Assembly (NCBI GenBank): GCA_016716635.1
Contig: JADJVZ010000014.1
Coordinates: 558,001-622,000 of the forward strand
Direction: 5' to 3'
From: Micropruina sp.
GTDB taxonomy: Bacteria > Actinomycetota > Actinomycetes > Propionibacteriales > Propionibacteriaceae
Length of the DNA stretch: 64,000 nucleotides
Of the stretch, positions 26,110-35,227 are shown piece by piece. The notes under the pieces were generated by a model. The model was not told where the DNA came from, did not search any database, and was given only the letters and a program-made list of their open reading frames with translations. A program made the translations under genes and the position numbers. The first letter of the stretch is position 1. The number at the start of each line of letters is the position of its first letter.

Positions 26110-27195
26110 ATGAAGTTCAACCGTCGTCTTCGCACACTGAGCGTCGGCCTCACCGCCGCGTCACTGGCGATCCTCACCGCTTGCTCCACGACCACCTCGA
26201 CCAGTTCAAGCTCGTCCTCGAGTTCCAACGCACCGGTCGGCGTCGCCCTGATCACGAAAGACTCCACGAACCCGTTCTTCGTCACCATGCAGAAGGGCGC
26301 CAAGGAAGCTGCCCCCGGCCTGGGCGTCAGCCTCACCATCGCCTCCGGCTCCAAGGACGGCGACGAAGACGGCCAGGTCAAGGCCATCGAGCAGGCCGTC
26401 GCCCGCGGCGACAAGGGCATCCTGATCCTGTCCAACGGTCCCTCGGTTGAAACCGCCATCAAGAAGGCGCGGGCCGCCGGTCTCTACGCGATTGCGCTCG
26501 ACACCCCGCCCACGGGCAAGGACGTGGTCGACATCACCTTCGCCACGGACAACCGTGAAGCCGGACGCCTCATCGGCAAGTGGGCGGCCGCCCAGCTGAA
26601 CGGCAAGCCCGCCGACATCGCCCAACTCGTGGCCTTCACCGACAAGGTGATCTCGGTCGACTACCTGCGCGACCAGGGCTTCCTTGAGGGCATGGGCATC
26701 AACACCGCCGACGCCAACAAGAACGGCGACGAGGCAAAGACCGGCAACTACAGCGGCGGCACCTACAACCTCGCCTGCCTGGAGCCCGGCGGCGGCGCCG
26801 AAGACGGCGGTCGCACCGGCATGGAGACGTGTCTGCAGAAGGACCCGAAGATCAACGTGGTTTACACCATCAATGAGCCGACCGCGGTGGGGGCCCGAGC
26901 CGCCCTCAAGGCAGCGGGCATCACCGAAGCCGTCGTTGTCTCCGTGGACGGCGGCTGCGCCGGAGTCAAGAACGTGAAGGACGGCCTCATCGGAGCCACC
27001 TCTCAGCAGTACCCGCTGAAGATGGCCACCCTCGGGATGGAAGCCATCGTCAAGCTGGCGCGAACCGGGCAGAAGCCGACCACCTCGGATGGCCTGGACT
27101 TCTTCAACACCGGGGTCCAGCTGGTCACCGACAAGCCGGTTGCTGGCATCCCCAGCATCGACACCACCAAGGGTCTCCAGCTCTGCTGGGGGTAA
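26110..27195 (+). CDS. Sugar ABC transporter substrate-binding lipoprotein
   Basis: 361 residues. Lipoprotein signal with lipobox LTAC, Ser/Thr linker, then a type I binding fold (VGVALITKDSTNPFF; MQKGAKEAA; ILILSNGPSVETAIKKARA; IALDTPP; DNREAGRLIGKW). This is the RbsB/FrcB-like group that binds pentoses, hexoses or polyols. A cysteine pair in the C-lobe (LACLEPGGG and METCLQKD) may form a disulphide. First gene of an operon with permease and ATPase; the ligand is not predictable. Confidence 0.92.
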   Translation: MKFNRRLRTLSVGLTAASLAILTACSTTTSTSSSSSSSSNAPVGVALITKDSTNPFFVTMQKGAKEAAPGLGVSLTIASGSKDGDEDGQVKAIEQAVARGDKGILILSNGPSVETAIKKARAAGLYAIALDTPPTGKDVVDITFATDNREAGRLIGKWAAAQLNGKPADIAQLVAFTDKVISVDYLRDQGFLEGMGINTADANKNGDEAKTGNYSGGTYNLACLEPGGGAEDGGRTGMETCLQKDPKINVVYTINEPTAVGARAALKAAGITEAVVVSVDGGCAGVKNVKDGLIGATSQQYPLKMATLGMEAIVKLARTGQKPTTSDGLDFFNTGVQLVTDKPVAGIPSIDTTKGLQLCWG

Positions 27196-27204
27196 CAGTT
27201 CCTC

Positions 27205-28224
27205 ATGACGACCACCTCCAATGCCGCCGCCGAGTTCTCTCGGCGGCGGCTTAGCCCCGCTCAGCGGATCCAGCATCTCCTCCACGCGCACCCGTGGTTG
27301 AGCCCCCTGCTGATCCTCGTCCTCACGACGATCGTCTTCTCGGCGCTCAACGGGCGTTACCTGGCACCTAACGCTCAGTCGCTGCTGCTCCAACAGGTCG
27401 CGGTGGTGGCCTGCCTCGCCATCGGACAGACCCTCATCATCTTGACGGCGGGGATCGATCTTTCGGTCGGCTCCATCACCATCTTGTCGATGATGACCAT
27501 GGCCTCCCTGGCCGCCAACTCCAAGGTGAACGGCGGCTTAGCGATCCTCATCGGCATCGCCGTCGCCGTCGGGGCGGGCTTCCTCAACGGGATCTTGGTC
27601 ACCAAGGTCAACCTGCCGCCCTTCATCGTGACCCTCGGCACCCTGTCGATCTTCACGGCCATCGCGCTGCTCTATTCGGGCGGCGCGAGCATCCAGGAAG
27701 ATCGGTTGCCTGACCTGATCAACTGGACGGGTACCTCGATCGCCCTCGGCCCCTTCCGCTTCACGGTGGGCGTCATCATGGTCCTCCTGCTCTATGGCGT
27801 GGTCGGATTCGCCCTGACGCAGACCGCGTGGGGTCGCCACGTCTTCGCGGTCGGCGACGACCCGGAGTCGGCGCGACTCTCCGGTGTGCCCACCAAGCGC
27901 GTGTTGCTGTCGGTCTACAGCGCCGCCGGGCTCATTTACGGGCTGGCGGCGTGGATCCAGATCGGACGCGCGGGCGCAGCCTCCCCCAACGGCATCGTGG
28001 ACGCCAACCTCGACAGCATCACCGCCGTCGTGATCGGCGGAACCTCGCTGTTCGGTGGCAGGGGTGGCGTCATCGGGACGCTGCTGGGGGCCGTGATCGT
28101 GGGCGCCTTCACGCTGGGACTGTCCCTGGCCGGGGTGGACCAGCAATGGCGCCTCCTCGCCATCGGCGTCCTCATCATCGTCGCCGTCTCGCTCGACCAG
28201 TGGATCCGGAGGGTCAAGGCATGA
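27205..28224 (+). CDS. Sugar ABC transporter permease (RbsC/FrcC-like)
   Basis: 339 residues with about eight to ten hydrophobic helices. Landmarks are AIGQTLIILTAGIDLSVGSI, LPPFIVTLGTLSIFTAIALL and the EAA-like loop WGRHVFAVGDDPESARLSGV, all typical of the ribose-type permease family. It starts 9 nt after the binding-protein stop and ends with ATGA overlapping the ATPase start, so it is clearly in one operon. Confidence 0.93.
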   Translation: MTTTSNAAAEFSRRRLSPAQRIQHLLHAHPWLSPLLILVLTTIVFSALNGRYLAPNAQSLLLQQVAVVACLAIGQTLIILTAGIDLSVGSITILSMMTMASLAANSKVNGGLAILIGIAVAVGAGFLNGILVTKVNLPPFIVTLGTLSIFTAIALLYSGGASIQEDRLPDLINWTGTSIALGPFRFTVGVIMVLLLYGVVGFALTQTAWGRHVFAVGDDPESARLSGVPTKRVLLSVYSAAGLIYGLAAWIQIGRAGAASPNGIVDANLDSITAVVIGGTSLFGGRGGVIGTLLGAVIVGAFTLGLSLAGVDQQWRLLAIGVLIIVAVSLDQWIRRVKA

Positions 28225-29048
28225 CAACCATGGAACGCCTGGCCGTCCCTCTGGACGACATCCCCGAGGATCGACGACACGTCTACGAGGCCGAGCCGCT
28301 CCTCAGTGCACGCAACCTGGGCATCACGTTCGGTCGCGTTGTGGGACTCGACGGCGTCAGCCTGGACCTGTATCAAGGCGAGGTGCTGGCGGTGATCGGC
28401 GACAACGGCGCGGGCAAGTCGACCCTGATCAAGTGCCTCACCGGCGCCTACGTGCCGGAAACAGGCGAGATCTACCTCGCCGGCAACCAGGTCACCTTCC
28501 GAGTCCCGCAGGATGCGCGAGCAGCGGGCATCGAGACGGTCTACCAGCAGTTGGCGGTCATCCCCGCGCTCGACATCGCCAGCAACCTGTATCTGGCGCG
28601 CGAGGAACGGCGAAAAGGGCCACTCGGATCCGTGCTGCGCATGCTCGACAAGAAGGGCATGCGAGAGCGAGCGGCGACGGCGGTCCAGAACCTCGGCATC
28701 CAAACCATCCAGAACATGGGCCAAGCGGTCGAGACGTTGTCCGGCGGACAACGGCAATCGGTCGCCGTGGCGCGGGCCGCCGCGTTCGGCAGCAAGGTCG
28801 TGGTTCTGGACGAGCCGACGGCCGCGCTCGGGGTCAAGGAATCGACGTCCGTCCTGAACATGATCAAACAACTGCGGGAGAACGGGCTTGCGGTGATCCT
28901 CATCAGCCACAACATGCCGCACGTGTGGGAGGTCGCCGACCGCATCCTGATCCAACGGCTGGGAAGTTGCGCGGGCGTCATCACCCCGTCCTCGCACGAC
29001 ATGGGCGAGGGGGTCGCCATCATGACCGGCGCTCGGAAGCTCACCTAG
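28221..29048 (+). CDS. Sugar ABC transporter ATPase, single-domain (FrcA-like)
   Basis: 275 residues with one ABC domain: Walker A IGDNGAGKSTLIKCL, signature LSGGQRQSVAVARA, Walker B KVVVLDEPTAALG, H-loop LISHNMPHVWEVAD. RbsA/XylG-type ATPases of this transporter class usually have two fused domains (about 500 residues); the single domain matches FrcA of the rhizobial fructose system. Start overlaps the permease stop by 4 nt. It probably works as a homodimer. Confidence 0.92.
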   Translation: MTTMERLAVPLDDIPEDRRHVYEAEPLLSARNLGITFGRVVGLDGVSLDLYQGEVLAVIGDNGAGKSTLIKCLTGAYVPETGEIYLAGNQVTFRVPQDARAAGIETVYQQLAVIPALDIASNLYLAREERRKGPLGSVLRMLDKKGMRERAATAVQNLGIQTIQNMGQAVETLSGGQRQSVAVARAAAFGSKVVVLDEPTAALGVKESTSVLNMIKQLRENGLAVILISHNMPHVWEVADRILIQRLGSCAGVITPSSHDMGEGVAIMTGARKLT

Positions 29049-29066
29049 CGGAGCCTGCCGTCGCGA

Positions 29067-29089
29067 CCCCCGCGTGCCGAGAGCGGGGG
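29067..29089 (+). terminator. Hairpin after the ABC transporter genes
   Basis: CCCCCGC and GCGGGGG pair perfectly around nine bases, 18 nt after the ATPase stop. No T tract follows; it may lower rather than stop transcription into the kinase gene. Confidence 0.5.
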
Positions 29090-29234
29090 CGCTTCGTGGT
29101 GGGACGGTCGTGGCCTGACGTCACGGCCCTCCCACCCAGCCCCGGCGCAATCTCCCTGCGGCCACGCAGGATCTCAACCAACCAACCAACCCCAACGGGA
29201 GCCAGCGGTGCGTCGCACCGGAGGAAGGCGGGCC

Positions 29235-30683
29235 ATGACAACCCCCACCGAAGCCGAGAGTCGACCCCCTCTCGCTCGCCACCACGCCATCGGCATCGAC
29301 GTGGGAACCAGCGCACTCAAAGTGAGCGTCCTCACCAACGGCGGCCTGGTTCGAACGTTCACAAGCCGGGGCTATCCGACGAACGCGCCCGCCTCCGGGT
29401 ACGCCGAGCAAGATCCCGACGATTGGTGGCATGCCCTCGGTGAGGTACTGGACGTGGTGTTCTCCCACTACCCCCAGATCACCGCGGACAACACGATCCT
29501 CGGGCTGACGGGGCAGATGCACACCACGGTGCTGCGCGACGAGACCGGGCGGGTGTTGCGACCGGCGATCCTTTGGGCGGACGCTCGCGCCGAGACCGAA
29601 TGCCGCGAGCTGCTGGCGCGCGAGCCCTCGTGGGAGGAGGTCACGGGTTGTCGTCCGATCCCGGCGTTCACCTCGGCGCACCTGCGCTGGCTGGCCGCCC
29701 ACGAACCGGAGGCGCTGCGGCGGGCGGCGCGGTTGGCCGTCCCCAAGGACGACGTGCGGCAGCGGCTCGGTGCGGGCTGGGCCACGGAACCGTCCGATGC
29801 GTCGGCGATGAACCTCATGGACACCCGGACGGACAGCTGGTCGGCGCCCCTCATCGCCGCGACCGGCGCCTCCTTGGGGTTGTTTGCGCCCATCGTGGCG
29901 TCGGCGGCCATCACGGGCACCGTCCAGCAACTTCCGTCGAACACGCAGACCGCCGCGTTCCTCGGGGTGCCGGTCATCGCAGGGGCGGGCGACCAGGCGG
30001 CCCAGGCCATCGCGCTCGGGGTGCGCGACGACGGCCAGCTGGGAATGTCGGTCGGCACCAGCGGCGTCGCGTTCCAGGCCGCAGCGGCACCTCGACCGGG
30101 AGCCTTCCGCCACGCCCTGCCCAAGACCTGGCTGGCGCTCGATTCGACGCACGCAGCCGGCCTGGCGATCGCGTGGTGGTCCCGCGTGGCAAACCTGAGC
30201 TACCACGACTTCCCCGCGAAGATCGTCCGCCCGGACGCCCCCCTCTTCCTCCCCTACCTGCAAGGAGGCCGGCACGGCGGCGGGGCCCCCGGGACGCTCA
30301 GCGATCTGCGGGCCACGCATGGCGCCGCGGACATCGCGAGCGCCGTGATGGAGGGGGTGGCCATCGAACTCCTCCGCCTCGCCCGAGGGGTGTCGGGCGG
30401 CACGCTCGGCGCGTCCGCGATTGGCGTGGGCGGCCACGCGGCCGAACTACCGGCGCTGCGATCGGTGCTGGCGGCCGGCTTCGATCGTCCGATCTGGTCA
30501 TCGACGCGAGGGTCGGCCTACGGGGCCGCCGTCCTCGCCGCCCAGGCGGCCGGCTGGGCGGACCTGACGCCAGAATCCCTCGACGGCGGGGGCGAGGCGG
30601 AGGCTCCCGATCCCGAGTTGGTGGAGTATGTGGCGCAACGGATCATTCGCTACGAAGCTTTACTGGAGCAGCTGACCGCGTGA
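29235..30683 (+). CDS. FGGY-family carbohydrate kinase (xylulokinase-like)
   Basis: 482 residues. Two actin-like domains: N-terminal phosphate motif GIDVGTSALKVSVL, TGQMHTTVLRDETG, LPAILWAD-type motif RPAILWADARAE, and in the C-terminal half GAGDQAAQAIALGV, MSVGTSGVAFQ and GVGGHAAELPALRSVLAAG. The G-Q-M-H motif is typical of xylulokinases (XylB), whose product xylulose 5-phosphate would feed the neighbouring transketolase. GGAGGAAGG decides the start at 29235. Ribulokinase or another polyol kinase cannot be excluded. Confidence 0.88.
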   Translation: MTTPTEAESRPPLARHHAIGIDVGTSALKVSVLTNGGLVRTFTSRGYPTNAPASGYAEQDPDDWWHALGEVLDVVFSHYPQITADNTILGLTGQMHTTVLRDETGRVLRPAILWADARAETECRELLAREPSWEEVTGCRPIPAFTSAHLRWLAAHEPEALRRAARLAVPKDDVRQRLGAGWATEPSDASAMNLMDTRTDSWSAPLIAATGASLGLFAPIVASAAITGTVQQLPSNTQTAAFLGVPVIAGAGDQAAQAIALGVRDDGQLGMSVGTSGVAFQAAAAPRPGAFRHALPKTWLALDSTHAAGLAIAWWSRVANLSYHDFPAKIVRPDAPLFLPYLQGGRHGGGAPGTLSDLRATHGAADIASAVMEGVAIELLRLARGVSGGTLGASAIGVGGHAAELPALRSVLAAGFDRPIWSSTRGSAYGAAVLAAQAAGWADLTPESLDGGGEAEAPDPELVEYVAQRIIRYEALLEQLTA

Positions 30684-30750
30684 GGCTGCCCTCTCAAAAG
30701 GGAGCCGCTTCCACGGACCGCTGCCCATCGACGCCTAGAGGAGGCACATC

Positions 30751-31452
30751 GTGACAACGCCTGAGGTGGTCCCCGCGGACCCAGGGGCCCTCGCCGATCG
30801 GCTGCGCCGCCACCCTGAGCGCAGACGCCTGGTCATCGGCATCTGCGGCGCCCCTGGGTCAGGCAAATCGCGCCTGGCAGGACTGATTGCCGACCAACTC
30901 AACTCGGCGCTGCCGGGCCTGGCAGTCGTGGTCCCCATGGACGGTTTTCACCTCGCCGCGTCTGTCATCGCCGCGGACGATCGCCGCACCCGTCGCGGCG
31001 CGCCCGACACCTTCGATCCAGAGGGCTACGCCGTCCTCCTGCAGCGGCTGCGCGAGAACGCCGACGACATCACCTATGCGCCGCAATACCGCCGCGAGAT
31101 CGCCGACCCCGTGGCGGGCGCGATCCCCGTGCCCCGCGGCTGCCGGTACATCCTCACCGAGGGCAACTACCTCCTCCACCCGTCCCGGGCGTGGCGCGCC
31201 GTCCGCGAATCGCTCGACGAGGTCTGGTTCCTGCAGGCCGCCTCGGACGAACTCCGCCTCCAGCGCCTGATTGCCCGCCACGAACAGTTCGGCGAGACAC
31301 CGAACGAGGCTTTCCAGCACGCCACGGGGTCGGACGAACACAACGCGAAGCTCATCGCCGAGCACAGCGAACACGCGGACCTCATCCTGCACGAGGTGTT
31401 ATCCCGGACGATCCGGGAGTCGTCCGGGTCGACACCGCCGCGCATGGCGTAG
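30751..31452 (+). CDS. FrcK-like P-loop nucleoside/sugar kinase
   Basis: 233 residues. Walker A ICGAPGSGKSRLAG, MDGFHLAASVI, GAPDTFDPEGYAVLLQRL and the lid-type YRREIADPV are the pattern of the uridine-kinase-like group that includes FrcK, found with fructose-type ABC transporters in Rhizobiales. GTG start with GAGGAGG 7 nt upstream. Together with a single-domain ATPase this gives an frcBCAK-like gene set, with the FGGY kinase added. Confidence 0.85.
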   Translation: MTTPEVVPADPGALADRLRRHPERRRLVIGICGAPGSGKSRLAGLIADQLNSALPGLAVVVPMDGFHLAASVIAADDRRTRRGAPDTFDPEGYAVLLQRLRENADDITYAPQYRREIADPVAGAIPVPRGCRYILTEGNYLLHPSRAWRAVRESLDEVWFLQAASDELRLQRLIARHEQFGETPNEAFQHATGSDEHNAKLIAEHSEHADLILHEVLSRTIRESSGSTPPRMA

Positions 31453-31462
31453 AAAAGGACCC

Positions 31463-32287
31463 ATGACGGACACTCCCCGCCCCCTCACCCGGGCCGACCT
31501 GCCCCCGCAGTTCACGCCCGAGACCATCAGCACCCTGCCCATCTCGGTGGTCAGCCAGCTGCGCCACCCGGGGAACGGGGTTCTCAGCCCCATCGAGCAG
31601 GCCGCGTTCAACGCCGCCCTGCGCGAGCTGATGAGCCAGGCGGCGAGCCGGGTCACGAGCCAGATCGACCGCGCCGAATGGGGACGGGTCCGGGGCATCG
31701 CCCGGGGCCAAGATCGAGGCCTTGATCGCGGCGGGTTCCAAGGACGCAACCGCTCCCGCGAGCAAGATGTGCGCCGCCTCGCCGAGCGCATCAACCGCCA
31801 GAGAGCCCTGGTCGAGGAGCTCGCCCCCGGGGTGGACTGGTCCGCGCTGCAGGTGTCCACGCCGCCGGCGCCGCCCTCCACCACGACGCCCGACCCATCC
31901 CTCTCTCACTCCCCTCAGCCGAGCGCCGCTGACGGATCGCAGACCCTGGCCGAACTCGAAGATCGTCTCAGCGAACAGGTGGAGCTCGTCCAGGTGATGT
32001 CGGAAATCGCCGACATGAGCAAGCGGACGTTCGACCTCGAACATCAGCGCGACCTGCAAGACACACGGAACGTCTTCTTCGGATTCGTGGTCTCGGTCTC
32101 GGTGATCATGGCCGGCTGGGCACCCCTCGTGACGACGAAGGACTGGGGCGACCGCCTCTGGATCCTCGGACTCACCCTCGGCACGGTTGCCATCGCGGGA
32201 GTCGTGTATTTCCTCGTCCGGCTGCGCCAAAAGCACCAAGACGCCCTGGAGGCGCAGGCCCAGGCCGAGGACGCTTCCCCCAGCTGA
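31463..32287 (+). CDS. Unknown protein with coiled coil and two C-terminal membrane helices
   Basis: 274 residues; family not recognised. The N-terminal half is helical and charged (AAFNAALRELMSQAASRV), then an Arg/Gly-rich stretch, a predicted coiled coil, a Pro/Ser/Thr linker (about 130-155), a second coiled coil (AELEDRLSEQVELVQVMSEI) and two hydrophobic helices (about 207-225 and 236-256). The C-terminus is again charged. The gene lies 10 nt after the FrcK-like stop and so may be co-transcribed, but nothing links it to sugars. A membrane-anchored scaffold is a guess. Confidence 0.7.
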   Translation: MTDTPRPLTRADLPPQFTPETISTLPISVVSQLRHPGNGVLSPIEQAAFNAALRELMSQAASRVTSQIDRAEWGRVRGIARGQDRGLDRGGFQGRNRSREQDVRRLAERINRQRALVEELAPGVDWSALQVSTPPAPPSTTTPDPSLSHSPQPSAADGSQTLAELEDRLSEQVELVQVMSEIADMSKRTFDLEHQRDLQDTRNVFFGFVVSVSVIMAGWAPLVTTKDWGDRLWILGLTLGTVAIAGVVYFLVRLRQKHQDALEAQAQAEDASPS

Positions 32288-32346
32288 GTCCACGCGGAGG
32301 GTACCCCCACGCCCACCAATCGGGAGCCCGGATCTAAGCTGAGCCC

Positions 32347-33405
32347 GTGCTCACCCGCGAGATCGCCCAGGCCGTGGTGGACGCCATGCGCGACGACGTC
32401 GGCTACAGCCTCAACGTCATGGACCACGCCGGTCGGATCATCGCCAGCTTCGATCCGACCCGCATCGGCTCCACCCATCCCGGCGCCATCAAGGTGCTCG
32501 AAAGTGGCGAGGCGGTCGAGGTGACCGCCGATGGTCCGGGGGTGCGCCGCGGCATCAACCTGCCGATCGTCATCGGCGGTGAGCGGATCGGCGTCGTCGG
32601 CATCACCGGCGATCCGGACGACGTGCGTCCGCTGGCGCGGCTCGTCCGGACGATGGTCACCCTGCACATCGAGCGCGAGCAGACCCTGCACGAGGAGTCG
32701 GTGGAGCGCAGCCGACGGGTGCTGCTCACCGAACGCCTGGCCACCTACACCGAGGCCTATCCGCGGCTGCTGATCGCCGACGCGGCGGAGTTCGGGTTGG
32801 TCCTGACGGTGCCGCATGTGGCGGTGATCGTCCGCGGGGTGCCGACGGCCACCCTCTCGGCGGTGCTCGGCGCCGACCCGAGCGTGTTCAGCCTGCTGCC
32901 CGCGGCCACCGGTTTCCTGGCCACGGACGACGACGCCGCCGCCCCCCTTCTCGGACGCCTGATCGCGCTTGGGGACGACGTCCGCACGGCCATCGGACCC
33001 TCGTCGCTGAGCGTGGAGGAATCCCTCCGGCATGCGCGCGAGGCGTCCGCGGCGGCCGCGGCGATCGGGCTGCGGCGGCAGATCGTGGCCTACCGCGAGG
33101 TCGATCACCTCTGCGCGGCGGCCACCGTCGAGGTGCCCGGGCGTCCCCGCGCCATCGACGCGTTGATCCAACACCCGGAGTTGCTGAATACCCTGCGCAG
33201 CCTCGTCCGCCACGACGGGAACCTCGCCGAGACGGCCGCCGAGTTGTGCATCCACCGCAACACCCTCACCTACCGCCTCGATCGCATCACGACCCTCACC
33301 GGCTGCGATCCTCACAGCGTCCTGGGGCTGCTGGAGCTGGTCGTGGATCTCGTCCGAGCCCAAACGCCGATCGGCGCCCCCCAGAAGGGGACGCCGAGTC
33401 GGTAG
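32347..33405 (+). CDS. CdaR-type sugar-diacid-responsive regulator
   Basis: 352 residues. N-terminal sugar-diacid-recognition domain (LTREIAQAVVDAMRDDVGYS; NVMDHAGRIIASFDPTRIG; LPIVIGGERIGVVGITG) and C-terminal PucR-type HTH (NLAETAAELCIHRNTLTYRL). E. coli CdaR activates galactarate, glucarate and glycerate genes, including a glycerate kinase. Here a permease and a glycerate kinase converge on it from the right, which fits that role. The GTG start is 6 nt after TAAGCT with no SD, so leaderless. In E. coli CdaR responds to glycerate, galactarate and glucarate; the ligand here is inferred. Confidence 0.9.
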   Translation: MLTREIAQAVVDAMRDDVGYSLNVMDHAGRIIASFDPTRIGSTHPGAIKVLESGEAVEVTADGPGVRRGINLPIVIGGERIGVVGITGDPDDVRPLARLVRTMVTLHIEREQTLHEESVERSRRVLLTERLATYTEAYPRLLIADAAEFGLVLTVPHVAVIVRGVPTATLSAVLGADPSVFSLLPAATGFLATDDDAAAPLLGRLIALGDDVRTAIGPSSLSVEESLRHAREASAAAAAIGLRRQIVAYREVDHLCAAATVEVPGRPRAIDALIQHPELLNTLRSLVRHDGNLAETAAELCIHRNTLTYRLDRITTLTGCDPHSVLGLLELVVDLVRAQTPIGAPQKGTPSR

Positions 33406-33421
33406 TAGGTCGCGAGCGAGA

Positions 33422-35080
33422 TCAGGGGATCATGAAGCTCAGGACGTTGGACTGCAGGTAGACCAGGGTGCACAGGGCCAGCAGCAGGCCGAGGGACCAG
33501 GGCAGCATGCGGCGGAAGAGCACCGACTCCTGGCCGTCGAGCTTCACCGAAGCCGCGGCGATGGCCAGGTTCTGCGGGGAGACCATCTTGCCGATGACGC
33601 CACCGGTGGTGTTCGCGGCCACGAGCAGCGTCGGATCAATGCCCGTGTGCTGACCAGCGGTCTGCTGCAGCTTGGCGAACAGCGCGTTGGCCGAGGTGTC
33701 CGAACCGGTGACGGCGGTGCCGATCCAGCCCAGCACCGGGGAGAGGAAGGCGAACGCCACGCCGGTGCCGGCGATCCAGGTGCCGATCGAGATCGTCTGG
33801 CCGGAGAGGTTCAGCACGTAGGCCAGCGACAGCACGCTCGCCACGGTCAGGATCGACCAGCGCAGCTTGTACATGGTGCCCACAAACTCGTTCCAGAAGG
33901 CCTTGGGGGTGATCTTGAACACCAGGGCGACGATCACGCAGCAGATGAGCAGCAGGGTGCCAGGGTTGAACAGCAGGTTCAGCTTGAACACGGTGGTGCC
34001 GATGGCCTTGCCGCTGGCGTCCAGGATGTTGCCGTCGAGGCCCGGCCAGCCAAACTTCAGGTCCGTCGACGCGAACGCCTTCTTGACGGCCGGGATCAGG
34101 TTGACGATCGAGAAGACCACGATCACCAGCAGATAGGGGAAGAGGCCCTCGAAGACCTGGCGCCCGGTCAGGGTGCGGCGTTCGACCGGCTGGGGCCGGG
34201 CGCCCGTGAAGCGCTCGGTCTCGTCGGCGAACCGGGTGCGGGCCTCGGCCGACCCCATCGGACGCCAGACGCGAAGGAAGGCGACGGTGGCGACCAAGCC
34301 CACGAGCGCGGCCACGATGTCGGTGAGTTCGGTGGAGAGGTAGTTGGACGTGATGAATTGGGCCAGACCGAAGGAGGCACCGGTGACGAGCCCGACCGGC
34401 CAGCATTCCTTGACACCGCGGACACCATCAACGAGCAGGAGCAGCAACACCGGGACGATGAGCGCCAGGAAGGGGGCCTGGCGTCCGGTCATGGCGCCGA
34501 TCTCGAAGGCGGGGATGCCCGTGAGGCCGGCGGCGGTGATGATCGGGATGGCCAGCGAGCCGAACGCGACGGGAGCGGTGTTGGCCATCAGCACGGCCAC
34601 GGCCGCCCGAATCGGAGCGACGCCCAGCGCGATGATCATCGTGGCGGTGATGGCGACGGGGGCGCCGAAGCCGGCGAGGGCTTCCAGCAGGCCGCCGAAG
34701 CAGAAGGCGATGAGCACCGCCTGCACCCGCGGATCATCGCTGACCGTGTCGAAGGTCGCCCGAAGGTATTCGAAGCGTCCGGAAACGACCGCCAACTGGT
34801 AGATCAAGATGGCGGTGATGACGATCCACTGAATCGGGAACAAGCCGTAAGCCGCACCCTGGGTCGCGGCCAGCAGAGCCAGCGCAGCGGGCATCTGGAA
34901 GGCCACGATGGCGATGAGCAGGCCCGTGCCGAGGCCAGCCAGCGCCGCCCAATGCGCCTTGAGTTTGAAGACGCCGAGGCACACGAAGACCACCAACAGA
35001 GGGACGAAGGCGATCACCGCCGAGAGGGCCAGATTGCCCAGCGGCGCTGGGTTCTGGGTGAAGGTTTCGAGGGGCAACAT
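33422..35080 (-). CDS. L-lactate/glycolate permease (LctP family)
   Basis: 552 residues and about 13 membrane helices. Motifs of the lactate permease family include FGGLLEALAGFGAPVAITATM, VAFGSLAIPIITAAGLTG and, near the C-terminus, SDTSANALFAKLQQTAGQ and NTTGGVIGKMVSPQNLAIAA. It should import L-lactate or glycolate by proton symport. AAGGAAG precedes the ATG. No lactate dehydrogenase is nearby; glycerate kinase lies directly upstream on the same strand, so glycolate or glycerate uptake is as likely as lactate. Confidence 0.92.
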   Translation of the reverse strand: MLPLETFTQNPAPLGNLALSAVIAFVPLLVVFVCLGVFKLKAHWAALAGLGTGLLIAIVAFQMPAALALLAATQGAAYGLFPIQWIVITAILIYQLAVVSGRFEYLRATFDTVSDDPRVQAVLIAFCFGGLLEALAGFGAPVAITATMIIALGVAPIRAAVAVLMANTAPVAFGSLAIPIITAAGLTGIPAFEIGAMTGRQAPFLALIVPVLLLLLVDGVRGVKECWPVGLVTGASFGLAQFITSNYLSTELTDIVAALVGLVATVAFLRVWRPMGSAEARTRFADETERFTGARPQPVERRTLTGRQVFEGLFPYLLVIVVFSIVNLIPAVKKAFASTDLKFGWPGLDGNILDASGKAIGTTVFKLNLLFNPGTLLLICCVIVALVFKITPKAFWNEFVGTMYKLRWSILTVASVLSLAYVLNLSGQTISIGTWIAGTGVAFAFLSPVLGWIGTAVTGSDTSANALFAKLQQTAGQHTGIDPTLLVAANTTGGVIGKMVSPQNLAIAAASVKLDGQESVLFRRMLPWSLGLLLALCTLVYLQSNVLSFMIP

Positions 35081-35093
35081 GTCAGTCTTCCTT

Positions 35094-35120
35094 GGGGGTG
35101 GGGAGGGGTGAGGGGGTGGG
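35094..35120 (+). other. G-quadruplex-type G-run in front of the permease gene
   Basis: Five runs of three to five G separated by 1-3 bases lie on the + strand, i.e. the template strand, 14 nt upstream of the permease ATG. The mRNA would carry a C-rich leader. The whole 35094-35220 gap is strongly G-skewed. Confidence 0.5.
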
Positions 35121-35227
35121 TAACGCTGAGAGGGGTGGGCAGCGCGAAGCCGCGATGGGGGTGTGGGCGGCGCGAGGCCGCGAGGGGGGCGGGGGTGCCA
35201 GGGGTGCGTCCCACGGACGCCGTTCGG

